Shown here in pieces: positions 38,677 to 49,744 of a stretch of DNA of 64,000 nucleotides. The translations under genes and the position numbers were made by a program. Numbering within the stretch: position 1 is the first letter of the stretch; each line of letters starts with the position of its first letter. A model generated the notes under the pieces. The model had not been told where the DNA came from. It ran no database searches and saw only the letters and a program-made list of their open reading frames with translations. Origin of the DNA: Thiogranum sp. (GTDB taxonomy: Bacteria > Pseudomonadota > Gammaproteobacteria > DSM-19610); the NCBI GenBank assembly GCA_024636585.1, contig JAGXGS010000034.1, forward strand, positions 1 through 64,000. Reading direction: 5' to 3'.

Positions 38677-39279
38677 TTACTCGAGCAAAATCTCGAGCTG
38701 ATTCAGAGCAGCCCGCGCCATCGGCCGCCCATCCACCGGGCTGCGCGGCGCCTCCCGGGAACCCTCACGGGGAAACACCACCATGTCTACTGCGTGCTCA
38801 CCGGCAACAAAATGGAATGATGGAAAATCTCGCCATTCATCCTTTCCGATACGCATCCGCTGCTGGGATACCTGGAAAGGAATGCCGGCCTCCATCAGGA
38901 AGAAGCTTATTTCTTCAGGCGTATCCGCAAAAAGGTGCAGGTCGATGGAGGTATGAAGTCCAGCGGAGCCGGTTAAAACCGAACCCACCAGACGTGGGGA
39001 GAATTGCGCCAGAAAACGCATTGCCTTCGCAGCGCTATCTCTCAGCGCACGCAGATGGTTCACCTGTGCGTCGCCCTGGAACAGGCGGTGATATTCTGCC
39101 AACGCAGCTTCGACTTCTATATTGCGCGGCATATTTTTGGTGTCCGGTGCCCCGAGGTGTTGAGCCGCCTTGCGCTTGGCGAGATAAAAATCCTGCACAC
39201 CCTGTTCTGCCATCAGACGCGCGGCTTCTTGAGCGATACGCGCACGCATCTGTTGGTCTCGTCCGGAATTACGTGCCAT
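38677..39279 (-). CDS. Nucleotidyltransferase-fold-like protein of unknown function
   Basis: 200 aa. The N-terminal helix region (ARIAQEAARLMAEQGVQDFYLAKRKAAQHLG) is conserved-looking. The middle, VGSVLTGSAGLHTSIDLHLFADTPEEISFFLMEAG, has the G-S then D-x-[DEH] spacing of nucleotidyltransferase folds, but the second acidic residue is His, so activity is uncertain. The C-terminus HAVDMVVFPREG could provide the third acidic position. Similar proteins are usually annotated hypothetical. It begins 5 nt after the PBP1a stop and precedes purT, so it is cotranscribed with both. Confidence 0.7.
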   Translation of the reverse strand: MARNSGRDQQMRARIAQEAARLMAEQGVQDFYLAKRKAAQHLGAPDTKNMPRNIEVEAALAEYHRLFQGDAQVNHLRALRDSAAKAMRFLAQFSPRLVGSVLTGSAGLHTSIDLHLFADTPEEISFFLMEAGIPFQVSQQRMRIGKDEWRDFPSFHFVAGEHAVDMVVFPREGSREAPRSPVDGRPMARAALNQLEILLE

Positions 39280-39284
39280 TGCAG

Positions 39285-41774
39285 CTAGAAAAGCGGGTCC
39301 GTGGCCGTGTCATTGGGAACGCCGCCATTACCGGCACCACCAGCAGCAGAATCGCTGTATTCTTCCGGCACCGTCTCGGCCTTGAACAGTTCGAACAGGC
39401 CATCCCCCTGCCCCGACCGCAAGCGCAGGCCGGTTCTGGGATCGATACGCACTGTAACTAGCCCCTGAGGCTGCGGCGGCGGCATCTCCGGCACGCCCTG
39501 CAAGGCCGTGCTCATGTAATCGATCCACATCGGCAATGCTGCATGGCCACCTGTTTCCCCGCTGCCTAATGGTTGAGCGCTGTCGAAACCGACCCAGACG
39601 GTTGTCACGAGGCTGGCGTTGTAACCACAAAACCAGGCATCACGCTGATCATTGGTCGTCCCGGTTTTTCCGGCCAGGTCGTTGCGCCCCAGTTGCATGG
39701 CGCGACGACCGGTCCCCCTTTTTATCACATCCTGCATCATCGAATTCATCAGGTAAGCGGTTTCTGCATCCACCACCCGCTCGGCATATACCGGCGGCGC
39801 ATCAGGCCGGGGCACCATCATGCCGGGCGGCACGTTCAGGACGGCAGTATGTTCTATCTCGCTCGGGGGTCCCGAAAGCTGCTCTGCGGGAATGCTCTCC
39901 AGTGCGTCAGGAGGTGACGTGCAATCGTGACAGGCGACCGGAGCATTGGCCTTCAGCACTACATTATTCCGTGCGTCTCGCACCTCCTCGATAAAATATG
40001 GTTCCACATAAAATCCTCCATTGGCCCAGACACTGTAGGCTCTGGCCATTTCGAGTGGAGTCGCCGTACCAGTGCCCAGGGCCAGCGATAAATCTTTTGG
40101 AATCCGCTCCGGCTGGAAACCAAAGCGCTGCACATACTGCGCCGCGTAAGGAGCACCAATTGCACGCAAAAGCCGTATCGAGACAAGGTTGCGTGAGCGC
40201 GTCAGTGCTTCGCGCATTCTGGTCGGGCCATAAAATTTGCCACTGTAATTTTCCGGTCGCCATGCAGTTTCCAGAGACGGATCATCAAAAACAACAGGTG
40301 CGTCATTAAAAATGCTTGCCAACGTGTAGCCCTTGGCTAACGCGGCGGCATAAATAAAAGGTTTAAAACTCGATCCGGGTTGACGCTGCGCCTGTACTGC
40401 ACGGTTAAACTTGCTTCGTGAAAAATCAAAACCGCCCGCCAGTGCCTGAATGGCTCCGTCCTGCGGTCGAAGCGAAACGAGCGCGCCCGTGACAGCAGGC
40501 ACCTGCGCCAGACTCCAACGGTTGTCGGACAGTCTTTCTACACGGATCAAGTCGCCGCCCCTAAACAACTGGCCAGCCGCTTCCGGCGCCTCGCCCCGGT
40601 GATTGGCCGAGATGTAAGTCCGTGCCCAGGATACTCCCTCCCAATCCAGTTCAGCAGGGCCATAACCTGCAACATGCAGCTTTGTTGATTGTCCCTCTAC
40701 AGCGACCACAATCGCTTCACGCAGCCCCCCCACAACCACGGAATGTTCCAGGATCCGCGCATAGTCCTGCTCAGTGGCCTGTTCATCGAGGTCGACATGG
40801 CCGGAGACACCTCGATACCCATGACGCCGATCATAATCAAGCAAAGTTCTTCGCAGTGCGGCATTAGCCGCCGTCTGGCGCTTTCCCTCGACTGTTGTGA
40901 CGACGCTATAGCCACCGATATATGCCTCGTCACCGAACTGATCGACCATGAAGCTCCTGACCATTTCAGCTACATAAGGTGCCTCTATCTCAGCCGGATT
41001 CCGATGCAGCTTTGCCGTATCTTCCTGAGTCAATGCAGCACGGTATTGTTCAGCGTCAATGAACTCGAGGCTGTACATGCGCCCCAATACATAGTCGCGG
41101 CGTTGCAGCGCTCGCGCCGGGTTTGTGAGCGGATTATTTGTTGAAGGCGCTTTGGGCAAGCCCACTATCATGGCAATTTGCGGGAGATCGAGTTCGTTTA
41201 CCGGCACCCCATAATAAACCTGGGCAGCAGCGCCTATACCATAGGCCCGATGGCCGAAATAGATTTTGTTCAGATAGAGCTCGAGAATCTCCTGCTTGCT
41301 CAGATCACGCTCTATTTTCAGTGCCAGAAAGATTTCCGTAACCTTGCGTAAATAGGTTTTCTCGGCACTCAGGAAAAAGTTGCGAGCGACCTGCATGGTT
41401 ATGGTGCTCCCCCCCTGACGCTTCTCACCAGTCCGGATCAATTCCACGGCGGCACGTAGCAATCCCTGGTAATCCACCCCCGGATGCTCGAAAAAGCGTG
41501 CATCCTCGGATGCAAGAATTGCCTGGATGACCGGCTCGGGCAGGTCTTCATACCGGATGGGTGTCCGGTGCTGCTCTCCGAATTCTGCTATCAGCTCCAG
41601 ATCGCGCGAGTAAACCCGGAGCGGCACCTGCAGCTGCACGTCCTGTAGCCGATCAACATCCGGCAATTGAGGCGCGATATACAAATACACTGCGAGGACG
41701 GTCAGCACAGCGATCACGAGGGATGCAAAGCCTATCCCGAAAACAAGGCGCAGCGCTTTAAGAAGTGGTGTCAT
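39285..41774 (-). CDS. mrcA: Class A penicillin-binding protein 1A
   Basis: Bifunctional peptidoglycan synthase, 829 aa. An N-terminal anchor (about residues 12-34) is followed by the glycosyltransferase domain with ILASEDARFFEHPGVDYQGLLRA, RQGGSTITMQVARNFFLS and KIYFGHRAYGIGAAAQVYYG. An OB-like insert follows. The transpeptidase domain has the Ser of QPGSSFKPF, SRN in TRSRNLVSIRLL and KTG in LAGKTGTTNDQRDAWFCG. It is divergent from pilM, the arrangement seen in Pseudomonas (ponA-pilM). Confidence 0.96.
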   Translation of the reverse strand: MTPLLKALRLVFGIGFASLVIAVLTVLAVYLYIAPQLPDVDRLQDVQLQVPLRVYSRDLELIAEFGEQHRTPIRYEDLPEPVIQAILASEDARFFEHPGVDYQGLLRAAVELIRTGEKRQGGSTITMQVARNFFLSAEKTYLRKVTEIFLALKIERDLSKQEILELYLNKIYFGHRAYGIGAAAQVYYGVPVNELDLPQIAMIVGLPKAPSTNNPLTNPARALQRRDYVLGRMYSLEFIDAEQYRAALTQEDTAKLHRNPAEIEAPYVAEMVRSFMVDQFGDEAYIGGYSVVTTVEGKRQTAANAALRRTLLDYDRRHGYRGVSGHVDLDEQATEQDYARILEHSVVVGGLREAIVVAVEGQSTKLHVAGYGPAELDWEGVSWARTYISANHRGEAPEAAGQLFRGGDLIRVERLSDNRWSLAQVPAVTGALVSLRPQDGAIQALAGGFDFSRSKFNRAVQAQRQPGSSFKPFIYAAALAKGYTLASIFNDAPVVFDDPSLETAWRPENYSGKFYGPTRMREALTRSRNLVSIRLLRAIGAPYAAQYVQRFGFQPERIPKDLSLALGTGTATPLEMARAYSVWANGGFYVEPYFIEEVRDARNNVVLKANAPVACHDCTSPPDALESIPAEQLSGPPSEIEHTAVLNVPPGMMVPRPDAPPVYAERVVDAETAYLMNSMMQDVIKRGTGRRAMQLGRNDLAGKTGTTNDQRDAWFCGYNASLVTTVWVGFDSAQPLGSGETGGHAALPMWIDYMSTALQGVPEMPPPQPQGLVTVRIDPRTGLRLRSGQGDGLFELFKAETVPEEYSDSAAGGAGNGGVPNDTATDPLF

Positions 41775-41886
41775 AAATTTGGCAGGATGTGATCAAGTTC
41801 AAATTAAAAATCAATGGCATTCCTAAACTTCAGTATAAAGCTTCCGATACATGGAATCGAACCAAATACGATTGAAGAGCTCTTTG

Positions 41887-41915
41887 TTGACAAGCATTTG
41901 CTGATGCTCTTTAAT
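41887..41915 (+). promoter_or_regulatory. Sigma-70 promoter of the pilMNOPQ operon
   Basis: A perfect TTGACA and TTTAAT (5 of 6) are separated by exactly 17 nt. The predicted start is near 41922, giving a leader of about 46 nt before the pilM GTG. It lies in the 193-bp gap between the divergent PBP1a and pilM genes. Confidence 0.75.
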
Positions 41916-41955
41916 CCACCACAGTATAAATACACTGCAAAATGCAGTGAATTAA

Positions 41956-43037
<1,082 letters not shown>

Positions 43038-43038
<1 letters not shown>

Positions 43039-43613
43039 TGGCACACATTAATCTATTACCCTGGCGCGAGGAGCTCCGCAAAGAGAAGCAGCAGCAATTT
43101 GCTGTTGTCGCAGCGGGATCGGCGGTTCTCGGTGGGCTTCTGATCCTTCTGGTCCACATGCAAATGGAAGGTTTGATCGATAAGCAGAACAACCGCAACA
43201 GCTTTCTTCAAGCCGAAATAACAGAACTGGACGAAAAAATAGCTCGCATCAAGACTCTCGAAAAAACCAAATCAGCTCTGCTGGCGCGTATGGACATCAT
43301 TCAGCAACTTCAGCGCAGTCGTCCGCAGAGCGTTCACCTGATGGATGAGCTGGTCTTCACGTTGCCGGATGGTGTTCATTTGCAGAAAATTTCTCAGAAA
43401 GGCACCACGTTGACTGTAAACGGGGTAGCACAATCGAATGCACGTGTTTCAGCCTACATGCGCAACATCGATGATTCCGGCTGGATGGGACAGCCCAAGC
43501 TCGATGTCATTGAAACAAAAGGCAAGCAAGACCGGGCGCGCCGGGATGCTGAATTCGTCATGCGCGCCCGACAGGTAACTCCGACCGGGAAGACTGGCGA
43601 GGAGCAGAGCTAA
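43038..43613 (+). CDS. pilN: Type IV pilus assembly protein PilN
   Basis: 191-aa bitopic inner-membrane protein. The cytoplasmic start AHINLLPWREELRKEK contains the INLLPWR motif that docks into PilM. A single span (about residues 22-41), a coiled-coil stretch (IDKQNNRNSFLQAEITELDEKIARIKTLEKTKSALLARM) and a small periplasmic ferredoxin-like domain follow. It overlaps pilM by one base and pilO by one base. Confidence 0.96.
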
Positions 43614-44206
43614 TGGATCTTTCTCAACTCAACGAACTTGATGTCAGCAACATCGCCAGCTGGCCTTTACCGGCCAGAATAGCGGTTATCGCTCTGGTTT
43701 TTGCCGGTGTAATTGCAGCGGGCTACTGGTTAGACATCAAAGATCAGGGGATCAGGCTGGAAAAGGCTGAACAGCAGGAAACCGAATTACGCACGACCTT
43801 CGAATTCAAGGCCAGGAAAGCCGCCAATCTGGAAGCCTACGTTCAGCAGCTGGAAGAAATGAAGGAAACTTTCGGAGCGATGCTCCGTCAACTGCCGAAC
43901 AAAACTGAAGTCGCGGAACTGCTGGTGGATATCTCCCAGGCCGGACTCTCCAGCGGGCTGGAATTCGAGCTTTTCAAGCCCGAGAACGAGAATCCCAAGG
44001 ACTTCTACGCTGAATTGCCGATCAGCATCCGGGTGAAGGGCAGCTACCACGAGTTTGGCGCCTTCGTCAGCAGCGTCGCCGCCCTGCCGCGAATCGTAAC
44101 GATCCATGACGTGAACATCAATCAGGATAAGGCCGGCGATCTGTCAATGAACATTCTTGCCAAGACATATCGTTACATGGATGAAAATGACGGAGGCGCA
44201 CAATGA
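43613..44206 (+). CDS. pilO: Type IV pilus assembly protein PilO
   Basis: 197-aa partner of PilN. One transmembrane helix (about residues 20-42) follows a short cytoplasmic start. A coiled coil comes next (IRLEKAEQQETELRTTFEFKARKAANLEAYVQQLEEMK), then a periplasmic domain with GLEFELFKPENENPKDFYAELPISIRVKGSYHEFGAFVSSVAALPRIVTIHDV, the PilO signature. It overlaps pilP by 4 nt (ATGA). Confidence 0.96.
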   Translation: MDLSQLNELDVSNIASWPLPARIAVIALVFAGVIAAGYWLDIKDQGIRLEKAEQQETELRTTFEFKARKAANLEAYVQQLEEMKETFGAMLRQLPNKTEVAELLVDISQAGLSSGLEFELFKPENENPKDFYAELPISIRVKGSYHEFGAFVSSVAALPRIVTIHDVNINQDKAGDLSMNILAKTYRYMDENDGGAQ

Positions 44207-44739
44207 AGTCGCTACGAACATCACACGCTTTCGGCATTGGCTTACTGGGAATCGCCATTTCGGCATGCAGTAATAACAATACTGAGGATCTGCGTGTCTA
44301 TGTCGAAGAGGTAAAGTCCCAACAAACGGCACGTGTCGAACCGCTACCGGAATTTGCTCCTTACGAGAATTATATTTACCAGGCAGGCGATAGTCGCGAT
44401 CCATTCAGCCTCCCGATGCACTCTTCACCTGCGACTCAGGTCGCGGGTCCGGTCGGTAACGGCATATCGCCTGACTTCAATCGACCGCGCGAACCACTGG
44501 AGTCGGAGCCGCTGGATAGCCTGCGTATGGTTGGAACCATGGAACGTGACGGCAACTCCTGGGCGCTGGTGCGCATGAGCGACAGCACCATCCACCGCGT
44601 CAAACCGGGCAATTTTCTCGGGGCGAACCATGGGAAGATTGTCCAGATTTCAGAATCAGAAGTAGAGCTGGCCGAGATTGTTCCTGATGGCCTCGGGGGA
44701 TGGATTGAACGCCAGGCAGCACTGGCACTCAGTGAGTAA
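44203..44739 (+). CDS. pilP: Type IV pilus lipoprotein PilP
   Basis: 178-aa inner-membrane lipoprotein connecting PilNO to the secretin PilQ. The signal ends in a lipobox around IAISAC. A flexible linker with YENYIYQAGDSRDPFSLP follows, then the beta-sandwich HR domain (PLDSLRMVGTMERDGNSWALVRMSDSTIHRVKPGNFLGANHGKIVQISE). It precedes pilQ by 15 nt. Confidence 0.95.
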   Translation: MKSLRTSHAFGIGLLGIAISACSNNNTEDLRVYVEEVKSQQTARVEPLPEFAPYENYIYQAGDSRDPFSLPMHSSPATQVAGPVGNGISPDFNRPREPLESEPLDSLRMVGTMERDGNSWALVRMSDSTIHRVKPGNFLGANHGKIVQISESEVELAEIVPDGLGGWIERQAALALSE

Positions 44740-44754
44740 TTGGAGAATAAAACC

Positions 44755-46863
44755 ATGAACGTGAATTTGATGACCTGGAACGCTACGAAGCGGGGCTCGC
44801 TCGGCCTCACTCAGTTGGTCAGTTACGGACTACTGGCCCTGGGTATGCTGTTGCTGCCTGGCTCGTGGACACCTGCTCATGCGGAGGCCCCGCCGCTGAA
44901 CGCGTTGCAGGACATAGAGTTCGCAGGTCTGCCGGGAAACCAGGTTCAGATTATCTTCAAGCTCAGCCAGCCAGCCCCTGCACCTGCGAGTTTTACAATC
45001 GATAATCCTGCGCGTATCGCCTTTGATCTGCCAGCGACCAAAAGCGAACTGCAGAACCGTTCAAAGGCCATCGGAGTGGGGCCCGCCAAGAGCGTTACCG
45101 CGGTGGAAGTAAAGGGTCGGACGCGGGTAGTTCTTAATTTGTTTGAAATGGTTCCGTACGAAACACGCACCGAAGGCGATCAGATCATAGTGGTGCTGGG
45201 CGCCACTACAGGCGCTGCCACGGCTGCAGCTCCAGCTGCCGCGTCCGCATCAGGCAGCGCCGCATCCCGCCAGGCCGGGATCTCAGAAGTTGATTTCCGA
45301 CGCGGTGATCAAGGTGAAGGACGGGTTGTCATTTCTCTGTCTGATCCGGCGATCCCGGTGGATATGCGTCAGGAGGCGGGCAATGTAGTGCTGGACTTTA
45401 AAGGCGCCCGCATTCCGGCAGAGCTGGAGCGTCGCCTTGACGTGACCGACTTTGCCACGCCAGTCAGGACAATCGATACCGAAAGCACCCGCGAAGGTGT
45501 TCGCATGGCCATCACGGCGATGGGAGAATATGAACACCTCGCCTACCAGACCGGCGACCAGTTTACCGTCGAGATCCGTAAGACCACGAAGGAAGAGCAG
45601 GAACAACGCAAGAAGGAAGAATTCGGCTTTACTGGCGAACGGCTGTCACTGAACTTCCAGAACATCGAGGTCCGGTCTGTGCTGCAGCTGCTCGCCGATT
45701 TCACCGGCACTAACATTGTCGTCAGTGATACCGTGACGGGCAGCCTCACTCTGCGGATGCAAAACGTACCCTGGGACCAGGCTCTGGATATCGTACTGAA
45801 GACCAAGGGCCTGGCGAAACGTCAGAACGGCAATGTCATGTTAATCGCGCCCAGCGAGGAAATTGCCGCCCGGGAGAAGATGGAGCTTGAAGCCCAGAAG
45901 CAGATTGAAGAGCTGGCTCCGTTGTACTCCGATTATATCCAGGTCAACTATGCCAAAGCATCTGACCTGGCGGCTCTGCTTAAAAGCAGCAGCAGCTCGC
46001 TGATGTCGGATCGCGGCGAAGTCAGCGTAGACTCACGCACCAACACCCTGCTGGTTCAGGATACGGCAGACAAACTGGAGCAGATTCGGCGTATGGTGGC
46101 GCGACTGGATATACCAATCCGCCAGGTGCTGATCGAGTCGAGAATCGTGCTGGCCAATAATGACTTTGCCAAGGATCTGGGCGTCAGATTCGGTATCAGT
46201 CACTCAAGCACTGACAACGACCGCTTCCTGGACATCGGCGGCACCCAGGGTGGCACTGTTCCTGGCTCCGGCGGCGAGCCACTGCTGGTAAACCTTCCGG
46301 TCATCGGCTCAACTGGTTCCATCGGGATGGCGCTTGGCAAGCTGGGCAGCAATGTACTGCAGCTGGAGCTGAGTGCCATGCAGCTGGAAGATCGTGGCGA
46401 AATTATCTCCAGTCCGCGCGTCATTACTTCCGACCAGCAGGAAGCGTCGATCAAACAGGGTGTCGAGATTCCCTACCTGGAAAGTTCATCGAGCGGAGCG
46501 GCAACAGTCAGCTTCAAGGAAGCCGTTCTGGAATTAACTGTGACTCCGCAGATCACCCCGGATGATCGCATCATTATGGATCTTTTTGTCAGCAAGGATA
46601 ATATCGGCGAAATATTCTTCGGTATTCCCAGTATCGACACTCAAAACGTCACCACACGGGTACTGGTCGATAACGGTGAAACACTGGTGCTCGGTGGCAT
46701 TTACGAACAGGAAAGCGGAAAAGAGGTGGATAGCGTGCCATTCTTCGGGCAGCTGCCTGCTGTCGGCTGGCTGTTCCGGACCGAGCGAAATGTGAACGAC
46801 AAGAGCGAACTGCTGATATTCGTCACCCCGAAAATTCTCAAGCAGGGCATGATTCTCGAATAG
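44755..46863 (+). CDS. pilQ: Type IV pilus secretin PilQ
   Basis: Outer-membrane pore for the pilus. ATG at 44755 has GGAG upstream; the ORF-track start (TTG at 44740) is rejected. The 702-aa protein has a signal peptide ending AHA and two AMIN-type domains (residues about 45-150 and 175-270), which bind peptidoglycan. An STN/N1 region follows (GERLSLNFQNIEVRSVLQLLADFTGTNIVVSDTV), then the secretin domain with VLIESRIV and the conserved GVEIPYLESSSSGAATVSFKEAVLELTVTPQITPDDRI and LVLGGIYEQE. Complete and typical. Confidence 0.97.
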   Translation: MNVNLMTWNATKRGSLGLTQLVSYGLLALGMLLLPGSWTPAHAEAPPLNALQDIEFAGLPGNQVQIIFKLSQPAPAPASFTIDNPARIAFDLPATKSELQNRSKAIGVGPAKSVTAVEVKGRTRVVLNLFEMVPYETRTEGDQIIVVLGATTGAATAAAPAAASASGSAASRQAGISEVDFRRGDQGEGRVVISLSDPAIPVDMRQEAGNVVLDFKGARIPAELERRLDVTDFATPVRTIDTESTREGVRMAITAMGEYEHLAYQTGDQFTVEIRKTTKEEQEQRKKEEFGFTGERLSLNFQNIEVRSVLQLLADFTGTNIVVSDTVTGSLTLRMQNVPWDQALDIVLKTKGLAKRQNGNVMLIAPSEEIAAREKMELEAQKQIEELAPLYSDYIQVNYAKASDLAALLKSSSSSLMSDRGEVSVDSRTNTLLVQDTADKLEQIRRMVARLDIPIRQVLIESRIVLANNDFAKDLGVRFGISHSSTDNDRFLDIGGTQGGTVPGSGGEPLLVNLPVIGSTGSIGMALGKLGSNVLQLELSAMQLEDRGEIISSPRVITSDQQEASIKQGVEIPYLESSSSGAATVSFKEAVLELTVTPQITPDDRIIMDLFVSKDNIGEIFFGIPSIDTQNVTTRVLVDNGETLVLGGIYEQESGKEVDSVPFFGQLPAVGWLFRTERNVNDKSELLIFVTPKILKQGMILE

Positions 46864-46898
46864 ACGCTACTTGTACCGCAGCCAGATTTCTGGCATAC

Positions 46899-46933
46899 CT
46901 GCCCGGCATGAAAAAGCCGGGCAGTTTTTTTTT
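46899..46933 (+). terminator. Intrinsic terminator overlapping the aroK start codon
   Basis: A 9-bp perfect stem CTGCCCGGC / GCCGGGCAG encloses the 8-nt loop ATGAAAAA and is followed directly by nine T. This is a textbook intrinsic terminator located 35 bp after the pilQ stop. The loop contains the aroK ATG. Confidence 0.85.
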
Positions 46934-47426
46934 GGTCGGCCCTATGGGGGCCGGAAAATCCACGATCGGGCGCCAACTGGCGCGCCTGCTCAATCTACGC
47001 TTCCTGGACAGCGACCGGGAAATCGAAAAGCGCACTGGTGCTGACATTCCCTTAATCTTTGAATTGGAAGGCGAAACAGGCTTCCGGAAGAGGGAACAGG
47101 AGGTCATCGAGGAGCTTTCCGCGAGGCCGGGAATCGTTCTTGCCACTGGCGGCGGCGCGATTTTGGATGACAGCAACCGCCGCAACCTGTGCTCCCGCGG
47201 TTATGTCATCTATCTGAGGACTTCCGTCGAGCAGCAGCTTCAGCGCACTGCTCATGATCGCAATCGCCCCCTGTTGCAGACCAAAAATCCGGAGCAGAAA
47301 TTGCGCGATTTGCTTGCCACGCGTGATCCGCTTTACCACGACATCGCCGACTGGACTGTCGATACGGATGGTTGCCGGGCGCGCGAGGTGGTGCAAAACA
47401 TTATTCAACATATTGAGGAAATCTAA
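46908..47426 (+). CDS. aroK: Shikimate kinase
   Basis: Phosphorylates shikimate in aromatic amino acid synthesis. The 172-aa protein has the P-loop GPMGAGKST (11-19), the shikimate-binding FLDSDREIEKRTG, the GGG of LATGGGAILD and the lid region RPLLQ. No ATG, GTG or TTG lies upstream in frame, so the ATG at 46908 is the only usual start. It sits in the loop of an intrinsic terminator and has no ribosome site; the residues GSFFLVG are encoded by the T-run. Expression may therefore be attenuated. It is followed by aroB after 27 nt. Confidence 0.96.
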   Translation: MKKPGSFFLVGPMGAGKSTIGRQLARLLNLRFLDSDREIEKRTGADIPLIFELEGETGFRKREQEVIEELSARPGIVLATGGGAILDDSNRRNLCSRGYVIYLRTSVEQQLQRTAHDRNRPLLQTKNPEQKLRDLLATRDPLYHDIADWTVDTDGCRAREVVQNIIQHIEEI

Positions 47427-47453
47427 ACAGATTTTCCGTATTCTTGGGAACTG

Positions 47454-48548
47454 ATGAGAAAGTCATTGAGAATGGAGCTGGGAGAGCGCAGTTATCCGAT
47501 ACACATCGGACCTGGATTACTCTCCGAAACTGCGCTGTATGAACCGCATATCCGCGGTCGCCAGATCATGCTGGTCACCAACGAGACCGTTGCCCCCCTG
47601 TATGCAGACGCTGTACGGAATGCCTTGTCGGCCTACCAGGTGGAATCCGTCGTTCTTCCGGACGGTGAAGCATTCAAAAACCTGGACGTCCTGAACCTCA
47701 TCTACGATGCCTTGCTTAAAAACCGCTTCAATCGAAACTGCTGCCTTATCGCGCTGGGCGGCGGCGTGATCGGCGACATGGCAGGCTTTGCTGCTGCGAC
47801 CTATCAGCGCGGCGTGGATTTTATTCAGCTACCGACAACTCTGCTGGCCCAGGTGGATTCGTCTGTGGGCGGCAAAACCGGCGTCAACCATCCGCTCGGC
47901 AAGAACATGATCGGTGCATTTCATCAGCCCCGCTGTGTGCTGGCGGACACCACGACATTGAATACCCTCGACAGTCGCCAGCTGTCGGCAGGAATCGCGG
48001 AAATCATCAAATATGGCTTGATCGGTGATGCGGAATTTTTCGCTTACCTGGAGCAAAATATGGAGCAGTTGAAGAATCGGGATACTGCAACATTGATCTA
48101 CGCGATTGAACGATCTTGCCAGTGCAAGGCTGATATTGTCGCTGCAGATGAGCGGGAGAGCGGCCGGCGCGCGCTGCTGAACCTTGGCCACACCTTCGGA
48201 CATGCTATCGAAACAGGTACCGGATATGGCAACTGGCTCCACGGGGAAGCGGTTGCCACCGGGATGGCAATGGCCGCGGATCTGTCTGCACGGCATGGCT
48301 GGCTGGACCACGCCGATGTGGCTCGTATCGATGCGCTGCTGGCGGCGGCAGGCTTACCGGCCACGCCGCCCGATTCGATGAACGGAGAACGCTTTCTGGA
48401 ACTCATGGCCGTCGATAAAAAAGCTGATGATCACGGCCTGCGCCTGATCCTGCTCGATGCCATAGGCCAGGCAAAAGTCTGCAGCGACTACGATGGCGAG
48501 ATGCTCAATGAAACCCTGGAGCGTAAACCCGCCGCGATATCTTCATGA
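47454..48548 (+). CDS. aroB: 3-dehydroquinate synthase
   Basis: NAD- and metal-dependent cyclisation of DAHP to dehydroquinate. The 364-aa protein shows [74 protein letters not shown] and the metal ligands in [17 protein letters not shown] and [19 protein letters not shown] precedes the ATG. Its stop overlaps the start of the dGTPase-like gene (ATGA). Confidence 0.97.
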   Translation: MRKSLRMELGERSYPIHIGPGLLSETALYEPHIRGRQIMLVTNETVAPLYADAVRNALSAYQVESVVLPDGEAFKNLDVLNLIYDALLKNRFNRNCCLIALGGGVIGDMAGFAAATYQRGVDFIQLPTTLLAQVDSSVGGKTGVNHPLGKNMIGAFHQPRCVLADTTTLNTLDSRQLSAGIAEIIKYGLIGDAEFFAYLEQNMEQLKNRDTATLIYAIERSCQCKADIVAADERESGRRALLNLGHTFGHAIETGTGYGNWLHGEAVATGMAMAADLSARHGWLDHADVARIDALLAAAGLPATPPDSMNGERFLELMAVDKKADDHGLRLILLDAIGQAKVCSDYDGEMLNETLERKPAAISS

Positions 48549-49717
48549 CAGCGCGCCTATCTGAGTCAACCGGCGGAAATTCACTGGCACCCTACGCCGC
48601 AACAGACAGCGGTTCGCGCGGCCGACTCGTGCAGGAGCCGCCGCCGAATTACCGCAGTGAGTTCCAGCGCGATCGGGATCGCATAATACATGCCGCAGCA
48701 TTCCGTCGCCTTGAATACAAAACCCAGGTTTTCGTCAACCATGAAGGGGATTTGTTCCGCACGCGCCTTACCCATTCAATCGAAGTGGCGCAGATCGCCC
48801 GTTCGATTGCCCGCGCCCTCGACCTGAATGAAGATCTGACCGAAGCAATTTCACTGGCGCATGACCTCGGACACACGCCTTTCGGTCATGCCGGTCAGGA
48901 TGCCCTCAACGAGTGCATGAAAGATTACGGTGGTTTTGAGCATAACCTTCAGTCGCTGCGTGTGGTCGACGAACTGGAAGAAAAATATGCGGACTTCCCC
49001 GGCCTGAATCTGACCTTCGAGACCCGTGAAGGCATTTTAAAACACTGCTCGCGAAAAAATGCCGAAACACTCGGCGAGATCGGCGAACGCATTCTTAGAA
49101 AACTTCAGCCCAGCCTGGAGGCCCAGCTTACCAACCTGGCCGATGAAATCGCCTACAACAGCCATGATGTCGATGATGGTTTACGCTCCGGATTGATCGA
49201 AGTCGAGCAACTGGTGGAGATTCCCCTGTTCCTTGAACAGTACACAGAAGTGCGGGATCGCTACCCGCGCCTTTCCCAGCGCCGCGTCATACATGAGGTG
49301 GTGCGCCGATTGATCAACTGCCAGGTCGTGGATCTGGTGCAGACCAGCCAGGAATTGCTGGACAGGCATCGCCCGGCGTCGTTGGATGAAGTACGAAAAC
49401 AGCCCCGGCCATTGATATCCTTCAGTGGCGCAATGGAGGACAGAAATCTGGAGCTGAAGCGATTCCTTCGCGAGAAGCTGTACCGGCATTACCGGGTGCA
49501 CCGCATGAGCGCCAAGGCAGGGCGCGTTATTCGTGGCCTGTTTGCTGCTTTCTTCGAAGATTCTCGCCTGATGCCCGAAGATGCGCAGCAGAGTTTCGCC
49601 CGCTCGGAAACGCAGCACGGCCAGGCACGCGCCGTGGCCGACTATATCGCCGGCATGACGGATCGTTACGCTATCAAAGAATATGCACGCGTTTATAATC
49701 CCGGGGAGCTGACTTGA
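48545..49717 (+). CDS. dGTP triphosphohydrolase-like HD protein
   Basis: 390-aa HD-domain protein of the Dgt family, class 2 (about 380-400 aa, shorter than E. coli Dgt). The HD metal ligands lie in [44 protein letters not shown] and [14 protein letters not shown]. It would cleave dGTP or other dNTPs to nucleoside and triphosphate. It is coupled to aroB by an ATGA overlap and precedes the WGR gene. In Pseudomonas-type loci aroB is directly followed by the damX-like gene, so this appears to be an insertion. Confidence 0.92.
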   Translation: MTARLSESTGGNSLAPYAATDSGSRGRLVQEPPPNYRSEFQRDRDRIIHAAAFRRLEYKTQVFVNHEGDLFRTRLTHSIEVAQIARSIARALDLNEDLTEAISLAHDLGHTPFGHAGQDALNECMKDYGGFEHNLQSLRVVDELEEKYADFPGLNLTFETREGILKHCSRKNAETLGEIGERILRKLQPSLEAQLTNLADEIAYNSHDVDDGLRSGLIEVEQLVEIPLFLEQYTEVRDRYPRLSQRRVIHEVVRRLINCQVVDLVQTSQELLDRHRPASLDEVRKQPRPLISFSGAMEDRNLELKRFLREKLYRHYRVHRMSAKAGRVIRGLFAAFFEDSRLMPEDAQQSFARSETQHGQARAVADYIAGMTDRYAIKEYARVYNPGELT

Positions 49718-49744
49718 TACCGGGCCGTTGCCAGGACTCCTCCC

